19,654 bases of DNA from UBA8231 sp964512165 (GCA_964512165.1 CAZEHQ010000061.1:1-19654); one strand, 5' to 3'. Counted from the first letter of the stretch, positions 1 through 10,782 are shown. Numbers and translations: made by a program. Notes: generated by a model from the sequence alone, not told the origin.

Positions 1-621
1 GCCTCCCAGTATGCCGCTGAGACCCGCTCCCAATCTCCTGCCCAGCCCCTTGTAGGCGAAGTATCCCGTCAGGCTGATACCCACGATGAGCACCACCATG
101 AGCCAGATCTCGCGCAGGCTCAGGACCTCGTAGGGGCCGAAGGGGTCGGAGGGCAGGATCGGCAGAATGACAAGGGAGATGGCGACGAAGACCATCGTCG
201 CATGCAGGTCCTTCTCCCCCAGACGCCCGATCTGGCGGGAGAAGTACCCCCTCAAGTACAGCAGGATCGACATGGCCGCACCGGCGACTATGCCGATCGT
301 CAGACTGCCGAGCATCAAGTACGCGGAGGTAACGTACATCAGCAACGCTGCGACTTCCGTCGTCTGACCTGCGTCTTCGGCGCCTTCCCGCTTCTTCAGG
401 ATGTTCGCCACCGCAAGGAGTACGGCAAGGGCGATCACTCCGCCCACAATCCCCCAGGGGTGGTCGAAGTGTCCTGCAAGCAACCCCGAAAGGGCCCCGA
501 AGAGAGCGATGAGGCCGAAAGTCCGGATGCCGGCCACCCGCGACTGAGAGCGCTCTCTCTGCAGGCCCACCAGCAGGCCCAGGCCAAGGGCTACTCCCAG
601 TCTTGTCACATCGGGGTCCAT
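1..621 (-). CDS. MgtC/SapB-DUF4010 family membrane protein, 3' end cut off by window edge
   Basis: The frame opens at an ATG (621-619) and stays open for 207 codons to the left edge, so the C-terminal half is missing; family members are usually a little over 400 residues. Residues 11-24 carry the MgtC/SapB signature GLLVGLQRER and residues 30-46 the matching AGIRTFGLIALFGALSG. Hydrophobic segments lie near residues 33-50, 56-74, 90-124, 140-156 and 172-190. The stretch LPILPSDPFGP (153-163) followed by an IWLMVVLIVGISLTGYFAYK helix fits DUF4010. Proteins of this type are integral inner-membrane proteins; MgtC relatives are tied to magnesium limitation and envelope homeostasis, but the substrate of the DUF4010 branch is not established. 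An in-frame TGA seven codons upstream limits the start; a GTG two codons earlier is an alternative. The 139-base gap before it holds only a small palindrome (AGCTGC-TT-GCAGCT near 731-744). Confidence 0.85.
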   Translation of the reverse strand, partial: MDPDVTRLGVALGLGLLVGLQRERSQSRVAGIRTFGLIALFGALSGLLAGHFDHPWGIVGGVIALAVLLAVANILKKREGAEDAGQTTEVAALLMYVTSAYLMLGSLTIGIVAGAAMSILLYLRGYFSRQIGRLGEKDLHATMVFVAISLVILPILPSDPFGPYEVLSLREIWLMVVLIVGISLTGYFAYKGLGRRLGAGLSGILGG

Positions 622-760
622 GGGCACCTTGCCCTCGGCTCAGATGACAGCTCTCTCCATCATGGATGTCGACGCGGGCCAGGATCGCGGTCCCGTGGCC
701 GAGGCCTTCGGTCGCGAACACCGTGAGCGCAGCTGCTTGCAGCTCCCATCTCGCCCGGCA

Positions 761-2203
<1,443 letters not shown>

Positions 2204-2243
2204 CGTGCTGTCACCTCTTCTCTCAAGGGTTCGAAGTTACTAA

Positions 2244-2268
2244 GACGAAGGCGCCCGGCCGCGGTTCC
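2244..2268 (-). promoter_or_regulatory. Candidate ECF-sigma (envelope-stress type) promoter of htrA
   Basis: Reading on the minus strand, GGAACC (2268-2263) is followed after 15 bases by CGTC (2247-2244). This matches the general -35 GGAAC and -10 CGTC pattern of many extracytoplasmic-function sigma factors. The implied transcription start is about 30-40 bases before the htrA ATG, a sensible leader length that includes its Shine-Dalgarno. The -10 area (TCTTAGTAACTTCGAA) is the least GC-rich part of this gap. Short degenerate motifs occur by chance, so this is tentative. Confidence 0.4.
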
Positions 2269-2280
2269 CGCCGGCGGCTC

Positions 2281-4911
<2,631 letters not shown>

Positions 4912-4918
4912 CTTCATC

Positions 4919-4925
4919 GCTCCTG
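4919..4925 (-). promoter_or_regulatory. Shine-Dalgarno that decides the clpB start
   Basis: The minus strand reads CAGGAGCG directly before ATGAAGATG. The distance from AGGAG is 2 bases to the first ATG and 8 bases to the second. Normal spacing favours the second ATG (4911), giving a protein that begins MDKLTHK. Confidence 0.6.
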
Positions 4926-4970
4926 GTGACAGCGGCGATGGTGCAAAAGCCGTACCTCAGGCAATACCCT

Positions 4971-5010
4971 GCCGGAGCGGCAGACTCCGACAGGCCAGGG
5001 AGGCTCCGGC
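4971..5010. repeat. 8-bp perfect inverted repeat upstream of clpB
   Basis: GCCGGAGC at 4971-4978 is the exact reverse complement of GCTCCGGC at 5003-5010, with a 24-base spacer. It lies about 60-95 bases upstream of the clpB start. It is not the CIRCE (TTAGCACTC-N9-GAGTGCTAA) or HspR HAIR sequence. It may be a regulator site or an RNA structure in the clpB leader; chance cannot be excluded in GC-rich DNA. Confidence 0.4.
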
Positions 5011-5027
5011 GGTGCCGATCAGGCACC
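5011..5027. repeat. 6-bp hairpin-forming inverted repeat upstream of clpB
   Basis: GGTGCC-GATCA-GGCACC is a perfect 6-bp inverted repeat with a 5-base loop, directly adjacent to the 8-bp repeat at 4971-5010. Neither arm is followed by a T-run on either strand, so a simple intrinsic terminator is unlikely. An operator or RNA hairpin role is inference. Confidence 0.35.
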
Positions 5028-5075
5028 CTGGGGCAGGGATGACGGTAGATCTGGCGCCTCGGGCGGCTATGCGAG

Positions 5076-5104
5076 CCCAGCCACTGGGCCCCGGCCGAGG
5101 GGCC
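5076..5104 (-). terminator. Possible terminator-like hairpins after ppk2
   Basis: Starting six bases past the ppk2 stop codon, the transcript could form GGCCCC-TCGGCC-GGGGCC (5104-5087) and an overlapping alternative CCCAG-TGG-CTGGG (5088-5076). Both stems are strong but no T-tract follows, so any termination would be factor-dependent, or the hairpin may only protect the 3' end. Confidence 0.3.
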
Positions 5105-5109
5105 GCGGC

Positions 5110-5943
5110 TCAGTAGACTTCGGGAACGAAGTGCTGCTCCTCGCGCGGCGGACGCTGGTACGGCTCTCCTTCGACGCGCGGCGGCAGGGCCACCTCGGGC
5201 GGCGTGATGTCCTCGTGAGGGATGGCCTTGAGGATGTCGCCGATGCAGTTCAGCCGCGCCTTCTTCTTCTCGTCCGAGAGCACCACCCTCCACGGCGCCT
5301 CCTCGATGTCGGTGTAGAAGAAGGTCTCGTCCTTGGCCCGGGAGAAGTCGACCCAGCGGTCGCGCTCGGCCAGGTCGATGGCGCTCAGCTTCCAGCGTTT
5401 CCTGGCCTGCGCGGCGCGCTCCTGGAAGCGCTTCTCCTGCTCCTCGGCGCTGACGGAGAACCAGTACTTGAGGAGGATGATGCCGTCGCGCACCAGCATG
5501 CGCTCGAACTCCGGGCAGGAGCGCAGGAACTCGCGGTACTGCCTGTCGGTGCAGAACCCCATCACCTTCTCCACCCCCGACCGGTTGTACCAGCTGCGGT
5601 CGAAGATCACCATCTCCCCCGCCGACGGCAGGTGGGAGATGTAGCGCTGGAAGTACCACTGGGAGCGCTCGCGGTCGGAGGGCTTGGCCAGGGCCACGAC
5701 GCGGCAGCCCCGGGGGTTGAGAGGCTCGGTGATGCGCTTGATCACCCCTCCCTTGCCGGCCCCTCCGCGGCCCTCGAAGAGGAGGACCACCCGCAGGTCG
5801 CGGTCCTTGATCCAGTACTGGAGGTTGACCAGCTCGTTCTGCAGCCGCTGCAGCTCGCGCTCGTAGAACCCGGTCTTCAGCCGGCCGTCCTTCTTGTAGA
5901 TGTTCCCGTTGACGCCTTTGTCGTGCTTGCCGGCCTCGCTCAT
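5110..5943 (-). CDS. ppk2: Polyphosphate kinase 2 (PPK2, class I-like)
   Basis: A 277-residue cytoplasmic P-loop kinase. The family transfers phosphate between polyphosphate and nucleoside phosphates, mainly driving NDP to NTP in class I enzymes. The Walker A loop is FEGRGGAGKGG (56-66), Walker B is IFDRSWYNR (113-121), and the lid region contains RKRWKLSAIDLAERDRW (181-197). Single-domain length and the sequence around WYFQRYISHLPSAGEM (96-111) match the family well. The aspartate usually found in the Walker A (GRDxAGKGG) is Gly60 here. The start is set at the ATG 5943, preceded by AGGAGG at about 5 bases; the frame stays open further upstream, but that stretch is low-complexity Ser/Pro/Ala without homology character. 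It has its own 106-base upstream gap with operator-like palindromes. Confidence 0.93.
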   Translation of the reverse strand: MSEAGKHDKGVNGNIYKKDGRLKTGFYERELQRLQNELVNLQYWIKDRDLRVVLLFEGRGGAGKGGVIKRITEPLNPRGCRVVALAKPSDRERSQWYFQRYISHLPSAGEMVIFDRSWYNRSGVEKVMGFCTDRQYREFLRSCPEFERMLVRDGIILLKYWFSVSAEEQEKRFQERAAQARKRWKLSAIDLAERDRWVDFSRAKDETFFYTDIEEAPWRVVLSDEKKKARLNCIGDILKAIPHEDITPPEVALPPRVEGEPYQRPPREEQHFVPEVY

Positions 5944-5967
5944 CCGATCCTCCTGCTGCTCCTGTAG

Positions 5968-5990
5968 GGGACACGAAGAGGACATGTCCC
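5968..5990. promoter_or_regulatory. Operator-like nested palindrome before ppk2
   Basis: GGGACA (5968-5973) and TGTCCC (5985-5990) form a 6-bp inverted repeat with an 11-base spacer, and the 10-base perfect palindrome GGACATGTCC (5980-5989) is nested in its right half. The site lies 25-47 bases upstream of the ppk2 ATG, where a repressor could act. The cognate regulator is not in the window. Confidence 0.35.
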
Positions 5991-5991
5991 T

Positions 5992-6036
5992 GTCGGCTGC
6001 CTCGCCCAAGGTAGCCGACGCTCCGCAGTCCGGCAA
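5992..6036 (-). promoter_or_regulatory. Weak sigma70-like promoter with overlapping inverted repeat, upstream of ppk2
   Basis: On the minus strand TTGCCG (6036-6031) and TACCTT (6013-6008) are separated by exactly 17 bases, matching -35 and -10 boxes at 4 and 3 of 6 positions. A perfect 7-bp inverted repeat, GTCGGCT/AGCCGAC (5992-5998 and 6013-6019, spacer 14), overlaps the proposed -10 box. Evidence is motif-level only. Confidence 0.25.
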
Positions 6037-6049
6037 CGCGCCGGCGCCT

Positions 6050-7432
6050 TCAGCTGATGAGGCTGAACCGGAAGAACGAGAGGGACAGGGCCGAGCCCTT
6101 GGAGGAGCCGGGCACCAGCCCCCCCCGGGTGGCGTAGGCGAAGTCGAAGAGCTCCAACTCCATGCCGCCGATGGTGAAGGGTCCGAAGGCGAAGCCGACG
6201 CCGGTGCTGGAACTGCGGCCACCGAGGGAGATACCCGAGCGCGCCGGGAACCAGGATACCAGCCGGTACTCCGCGCCGAGGGAGATCCTGGGCGCCGTCG
6301 TCAGCCCGAACCCTTCGCTCAGGGCCTGGTCGTAGTTGCCGAGCAGGGTCAGCTGCGAGCTCTGCCGCCGGGCCGCGCCGACGCGCACCAGGGCCGGCAG
6401 GGACCGCGAGAAGCTCCGTTCGCCGACCTTCTCCAGGTGCTCCTCGACGCCGTCCCCGTTGAGGTCGGCCTTGTCGACGATGTCCCAGATGTTCTCCACG
6501 TCGAGGAGCCGGGTCACCCGGAGGCCGCTGGCGGCGGCGTAGAAGGAGTCCTGCTGCGCCGCGATGCCCCAGGTCATGGTGTCGAGCAGGTTCAGCACGC
6601 CGAGGCCGAAGGTCGTGCGGTGGTCCCGGGTCACCCCGGCGACGCCGAGGTCGATGCCGAACCCGAAGCCGCCGCCGTACTGGGCCAGGCCCTGCAGGTC
6701 GTCCAGCTCCGCCCCCACGGGAAGGACCTCGAGGACGCCGCTGGTCTCCACCACCTCGCCGTAGGCGCCGCCGAGAATCTTGAGGGTCAGGCCGAGGGAG
6801 AGCTCCCCCAGGTAGGGCTCCAGCTCCGGCGGCAGCCACGGCCGGGCGCCCGACCAGTTGAGGCTGGCCACGCCCCAGCCGGAACCGTCCCAGTCGGAGA
6901 TGTCGTAGGGGCGGTCGAACTCGTTGCCGTAGAACATCAGGTGGAAGATGTCCTTCGGCAGCTCGCCCTCGACGCCGACGGCCAGGCCGGTGGTGACGGC
7001 GGCGTGGATCCCCCAGGGCATGGCAAAGGCGGCGCCGCCGTTGAGGGGGAGGCCGGCGATGACCGAAGGCATGAGGTCGAGGTTGAACCCGAGACCGCTC
7101 CCCGGGACCTCGCCGAGCAGGTCCTGCTTGTCGCGGTCGGTGAGGATGTGCTGATCGTCGGTGAAGTGGTCGTTGTAGGCCTTCACCGAGAAGGCGTTGT
7201 TCTCGGCCACCAGGCCGAGGCCGGCGGCCAGGATCTCCCACTTGAAGCGCGGACTGGTCCTCAGGCCCAGGTTGGCGGGGTTCCAGAATGCGGCCTCGGG
7301 ACCCCGGGCCAGGGCCGTGTACGACCCCCCGAGGGCGAGGGCCCGGGGAGAGCCGTCCCCGACGACGGCGAAGGCTCCCGTGGCGGTCAGGCAGACGGCG
7401 AGGAGGAGGCTGGCGGCGGCGGAAGCGGTCAT
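6050..7432 (-). CDS. Putative outer-membrane beta-barrel protein (PorV/DUF5723/FadL-like N-terminus)
   Basis: A 460-residue exported protein with a signal peptide (about 1-22, ending GAFA). The mature N-terminus reads SPRALALGGSYTALARGPEA (28-47) then FWNPANLG, the pattern shared by PorV, DUF5723, TraF-like and FadL-type barrels. The rest is rich in alternating Gly/aromatic strands and ends SLSFFRFSLIS, resembling a closing strand. Residues 323-334 (DLNGDGVEEHLE) form a Ca2+-loop-like DxNxDG motif in an apparent loop. Its ATG overlaps the stop of the upstream lipoprotein gene as ATGA, so the two are probably translationally coupled and may act together at the outer membrane. The specific function is unknown; family assignment is by motif and layout, not a search. 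Confidence 0.8.
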   Translation of the reverse strand: MTASAAASLLLAVCLTATGAFAVVGDGSPRALALGGSYTALARGPEAAFWNPANLGLRTSPRFKWEILAAGLGLVAENNAFSVKAYNDHFTDDQHILTDRDKQDLLGEVPGSGLGFNLDLMPSVIAGLPLNGGAAFAMPWGIHAAVTTGLAVGVEGELPKDIFHLMFYGNEFDRPYDISDWDGSGWGVASLNWSGARPWLPPELEPYLGELSLGLTLKILGGAYGEVVETSGVLEVLPVGAELDDLQGLAQYGGGFGFGIDLGVAGVTRDHRTTFGLGVLNLLDTMTWGIAAQQDSFYAAASGLRVTRLLDVENIWDIVDKADLNGDGVEEHLEKVGERSFSRSLPALVRVGAARRQSSQLTLLGNYDQALSEGFGLTTAPRISLGAEYRLVSWFPARSGISLGGRSSSTGVGFAFGPFTIGGMELELFDFAYATRGGLVPGSSKGSALSLSFFRFSLIS

Positions 7433-9567
7433 TCGACGAGGGACTCGTTGAGCTCGATGAAGATCTCGGCCTGCGCCTGAACGACGACGATGTCGTCGCC
7501 GTGGATCTGGTCCCAGGTGGGCGACGCCAGGCGGACCTTGACCCCGCTGTACAGGGTCCGCACCCGGCGGTCGGGGTCCGCGGGCCCCGGGTCGGCGGGA
7601 TCGATGTCGAGGAGCAGGCGCAGGTCGTCGGCGCTCAGGGAGACCTGGCGGATGCCGGGCGCGTCCGGGTCGACGCCGAAGTACTCCCCGCCCTCCTTGG
7701 GAAGGGTCAGGATCGGATCGGAGAACACGAGGCCGGGGTCGTAGGCGGTGAACAGGCGCACGCCGATGGCCAGGGGGGTCTTGTTGAGGACCGTCGTCGT
7801 CACCAGGGCCCCCTCGATGTTGGCGTTGATCCGCCGCCGGGCCTCGGCGTCGGTGAAGGCCCCCTGCGAGCGCGGGCTGCTCTCGAACCAGGAGGTGTCG
7901 GCCAGCAGGCGGGCAGGGGCCTCGAAGGCCACCCTGTCGAGGCGGATCCAGTGATCGGCGGCGACCCGGGAGGTGTCCCCCTCGAACCCCGCGCCGATGA
8001 GGATGGAGTCCGTGTGCACGGTGACCCGCGTGGGCAGGAAGTCGAGGAAGGGGGTGAGCCGGCCGGGAGCGACGTCGATCGAGCGCGTCACCGGGTCGGC
8101 CGGTGAGCCCGCCTCGGTGTCGATGTGCAGCTGCAAGGTCCGCTCGAGCCCGGTCGAGTCCGGAATCGCCGAGTCGGTTCCGACGACGCGGAGGGCCAGG
8201 CGCCCGGGCACGCCCACGGCGCTGGTGTAGGTCACCCTCATTCCCGCCGAATCGAAGGCCACGGCGTTGATCGTGTCGGCTCCCGCGGGCAGGTCGATGT
8301 ACCGCGTCCGCGGCTCGATCGCGGCCAGGGGAAGGCGGTCGAACCGGCCGCTGACCTCGCGGAAGGTCAGCTCTTCCGGGACCGTCTCCACGATCAGCGC
8401 CGCCCCCGAGCGCAGGGTTACCGCCGCCTCCGACCGGTGCGTGCGGCCCGTGTACCCGACGCGCATCTCCAGCGGATCCTGCGGCCGGAAGACGTGGCCG
8501 TCGAGGGGGATCACGACCTCCCGGGAAGCCCCCGCGCCAAGACCGTCGATGACCCCTGCCGCCGAGACCCCGGTCGCCTCGTCGGCCACCTCGGGCAGCG
8601 CCAGGGTCACGTCCATCGCCACCGGCAGCTCGTTGGTGACCACCAGGCCCAGGCTGCCGCTCTCGATCAGGGCCCGCGTCAGCCGCAGGTGGTCCGCGGG
8701 GAGGGCGAGCACGGCGGGCTCGTCGGGTGCCACCACCTGGGGCTCGATGGGGGCGGTGGCCTCGCGCACCCCCAGGCGGCTCAGCCCGAAGGTGATGGAG
8801 AGGGAGTCCTCCGGGCGCAGGGTGACGGTCTCCTCCGGCGTCTCCAGCCGGGCGCTCTCCAGGAGGAGGGCCAGGTCCCCCGAGATCCGCCGGTCGGTGA
8901 GGTCGAAGACCGCGGCCCCGGTGCCCCCGGCGTCGATGCGGCGCACTTCTGCCGTCTGCACCGTGCGGCCCCCGTCGAGGAGGGCCAGGTCCAGGTCGAC
9001 GAAGGCCAGGGGCAGGCCGTTGCCGATCGTCACGGTCAGGCTCCCCGAGGCCACCTCGAGGGACTCGACCCCCGGCAGGGGCAGCTCCAGCTCGAGCCCG
9101 GAGAGCGAGGTCTCCTCGGGGACCCGGATCTCCTGCCCCAGGAGCTCCTCGGGCAGAAGCTCCCCGGCGGTGATCGGGGGCAGGGCGATCTCCCGGCCGC
9201 CGACGTCGATCTCCCCGAGGGGCGCGGCGAAGCGGGCAGCTTCGGGGGTGACGGCGAGGCGGCCGCCGACCTCGGACCGGCCCTCGAGGCCGCTGAACTC
9301 GCGGTCGTAGCGCAGGGCGATGCTGCCGTCGTCGCGGAGGGCGAGATAGTCCGCCTCCTCGGCGACGATCTCGGAGAGGGCCGTCGTGTCGTTGGCCACC
9401 GGAACGCGGAGGACGATGGACGACCTGGGAACCTGGGGTTTTTCCACGGCACAGCCGGCGGCGATGAGCGCCGCCCCGAGAGCCGCGGCCGCCGCGGCGC
9501 GACCCGGCCGCGGGCAGGCCGCCCCCCTGAAGATGTGCGGGGTTGCCCTCTCGCGGCCCGTGGTCAT
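7429..9567 (-). CDS. Large uncharacterised lipoprotein with four-fold internal repeat
   Basis: A 712-residue protein I do not recognise. The N-terminus has a basic stretch, a hydrophobic core and a lipobox-like IAAGC, giving lipidated Cys39. After it, four segments share a pattern of (S/E)G-x-L/M-x-V-x3-N-x2-P-x-A-x4-L: residues 174-194, 303-323, 440-459 and 586-605, spaced about 130-145 residues apart. Examples are SGSLTVTIGNGLPLAFVDLD and SGSLGLVVTNELPVAMDVTL. Predominance of alternating hydrophobics suggests beta-sandwich domains; a LEA2/WHy-like or Ig-like fold is one possibility, unproven. The only usable start is the ATG 9567, with a poor Shine-Dalgarno, 16 bases after metK. It overlaps the following barrel gene by 4 bases (ATGA), which suggests a surface or periplasm-facing partner of that barrel. 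Confidence 0.85.
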   Translation of the reverse strand: MTTGRERATPHIFRGAACPRPGRAAAAAALGAALIAAGCAVEKPQVPRSSIVLRVPVANDTTALSEIVAEEADYLALRDDGSIALRYDREFSGLEGRSEVGGRLAVTPEAARFAAPLGEIDVGGREIALPPITAGELLPEELLGQEIRVPEETSLSGLELELPLPGVESLEVASGSLTVTIGNGLPLAFVDLDLALLDGGRTVQTAEVRRIDAGGTGAAVFDLTDRRISGDLALLLESARLETPEETVTLRPEDSLSITFGLSRLGVREATAPIEPQVVAPDEPAVLALPADHLRLTRALIESGSLGLVVTNELPVAMDVTLALPEVADEATGVSAAGVIDGLGAGASREVVIPLDGHVFRPQDPLEMRVGYTGRTHRSEAAVTLRSGAALIVETVPEELTFREVSGRFDRLPLAAIEPRTRYIDLPAGADTINAVAFDSAGMRVTYTSAVGVPGRLALRVVGTDSAIPDSTGLERTLQLHIDTEAGSPADPVTRSIDVAPGRLTPFLDFLPTRVTVHTDSILIGAGFEGDTSRVAADHWIRLDRVAFEAPARLLADTSWFESSPRSQGAFTDAEARRRINANIEGALVTTTVLNKTPLAIGVRLFTAYDPGLVFSDPILTLPKEGGEYFGVDPDAPGIRQVSLSADDLRLLLDIDPADPGPADPDRRVRTLYSGVKVRLASPTWDQIHGDDIVVVQAQAEIFIELNESLVE

Positions 9568-9583
9568 CGCCCGAAGCCGCGGC

Positions 9584-10744
9584 TCAGATCCCGGCGGCCT
9601 GCTTCAGGGCCGGAACCTTGTCGGTCCTCTCCCAGGTGAAGTCGTCGTCGCCGCGTCCGAAGTGCCCGTAGTTCGCGGTCTTGCGGAAGATGGGGCGGCG
9701 CAGCCGCAGGTGGTCGATGATCCCCCGCGGCGTCAGGTCGAAGACCTCGGGGATCAGCCTCTCCATCTCGCCGTCCTTCAGCACCTCGCCCGTGCCGAAG
9801 GTGTTCACCAGGATCGACACCGGACGGGCGACGCCGATGGCGTAGGCCAGCTGGATCTGGCAGCGGCCGGCCAGCCCGGCGGCGACCAGGTTCTTGGCCA
9901 CGTAGCGGGCCATGTAGTGGGCGCTTCGATCGACCTTCGTCGGGTCCTTGCCGGAGAACGCGCCGCCCCCGTGGGGGCAGGCGCCGCCGTAGGTGTCGAC
10001 GATGATCTTGCGCCCCGTGAGGCCGCAGTCGCCATGAGGGCCGCCGACGACGAAGCGGCCCGTGGGATTGATGTGATAGACCGTGTCCGGGCCGAGGAGG
10101 TGGTCGGGGATGACATTGCGGATCTCGGCGATCATGTCGCCCTCGATGCGGGAGTGCTCGACGTCCGGGTCGTGCTGCGTCGACAGGACGACGGCGGCGA
10201 CCCGTCTCGGCTCGACGCCTTCGTACTCCACGGTGACCTGCGACTTGGCGTCGGGCCGCAGGTAGCCGACGGCTCCCTCCCTCCGGAGGCGGGCGTGATG
10301 CTGCAGGATGCGGTGCGAAAGGGTGATGGGCAGGGGCATCAGCTCCGGGGTCTCGCGGCAGGCGAAGCCGAACATCATGCCCTGATCGCCGGCCCCCATC
10401 TCCTGGTGCAGACCTTCCGACTCGGTGACCCCCTGGGAGATGTCGGCGGACTGCTTGTCGAGGGCGACGACGACGCCGCAGGAGCGGGAGTCGAAGCCGT
10501 AGGCGGGATCGGTGTAGCCCACGTCCTCCACGACCTGGCGGACCGTGGCCTGGATGTCGGGCTGCGCCGCGGAGGTGATCTCCCCGGCCACGACCACGAG
10601 CCCGGTGGTGACCAGGGTCTCGCAGGCGACGCGGGAGTGGGGATCTCCGGCGAGCATGGCGTCGAGAACGGCATCCGAGATCTGGTCGGCCACCTTGTCA
10701 GGATGTCCCTCGGAGACCGATTCGGATGTAAACAGGTGACTCAC
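9584..10744 (-). CDS. metK: S-adenosylmethionine synthetase (methionine adenosyltransferase)
   Basis: A 386-residue cytosolic enzyme making S-adenosylmethionine from methionine and ATP. All family signatures are present: SEGHPDK with His14 and Asp16, the GAGDQGMMFGFA hexapeptide region (117-128) and the P-loop-like GGGAFSGKDPTKVDR (259-273). Length is normal (E. coli 384). The start codon is GTG (10744-10742), preceded by the purine-rich GAGGAGAGGGAGGAA. This GTG forms GTGA with the stop of a possible 13-codon minicistron that begins at the ptsI stop codon, so metK translation may depend on ribosomes arriving from ptsI. No SAM riboswitch is possible immediately upstream because only 34 bases separate it from ptsI. 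Confidence 0.97.
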   Translation of the reverse strand: MSHLFTSESVSEGHPDKVADQISDAVLDAMLAGDPHSRVACETLVTTGLVVVAGEITSAAQPDIQATVRQVVEDVGYTDPAYGFDSRSCGVVVALDKQSADISQGVTESEGLHQEMGAGDQGMMFGFACRETPELMPLPITLSHRILQHHARLRREGAVGYLRPDAKSQVTVEYEGVEPRRVAAVVLSTQHDPDVEHSRIEGDMIAEIRNVIPDHLLGPDTVYHINPTGRFVVGGPHGDCGLTGRKIIVDTYGGACPHGGGAFSGKDPTKVDRSAHYMARYVAKNLVAAGLAGRCQIQLAYAIGVARPVSILVNTFGTGEVLKDGEMERLIPEVFDLTPRGIIDHLRLRRPIFRKTANYGHFGRGDDDFTWERTDKVPALKQAAGI

Positions 10745-10782
10745 TTCCTCCCTCTCCTCGTCTTGGGTCGGTGCACGGTCAT
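10741..10782 (-). CDS. Possible 13-codon minicistron bridging ptsI and metK
   Basis: The frame reads ATG ACC GTG CAC CGA CCC then AAG ACG AGG AGA GGG AGG AAG TGA, encoding MTVHRPKTRRGRK. Its ATG overlaps the ptsI stop (ATGA) and its TGA overlaps the metK start (GTGA). A strong Shine-Dalgarno, GAGGAGG, lies 7 bases before its ATG, within the last codons of ptsI. The three AGG/AGA arginine codons double as the metK ribosome-binding site. It could be a coupling device, a regulatory leader peptide or chance: the purine-rich ptsI tail encodes Glu-Glu-Val-Glu-Gly and would create a Shine-Dalgarno anyway. Confidence 0.35.
   Translation of the reverse strand: MTVHRPKTRRGRK

Noticed and set aside
731..744. 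Palindrome AGCTGCTTGCAGCT as a terminator after htrA
   Set aside because: A 6-bp stem with a 2-base loop and no T-run on either strand is not a convincing terminator.
4918..5109. CIRCE or HspR HAIR element before clpB
   Set aside because: I looked for TTAGCACTC/GAGTGCTAA and CTTGAGT/ACTCAAG arms on both strands and saw neither.
5944..6222. Upstream extension of the ppk2 frame adding 93 residues
   Set aside because: The extension is Ser/Pro/Ala low complexity, overlaps the barrel gene, and the ATG at 5943 has an AGGAGG ribosome-binding site.
10745..10778. SAM riboswitch before metK
   Set aside because: Only 34 bases separate ptsI and metK, too short for any known SAM riboswitch class, and the space is explained by the minicistron and ribosome-binding site.
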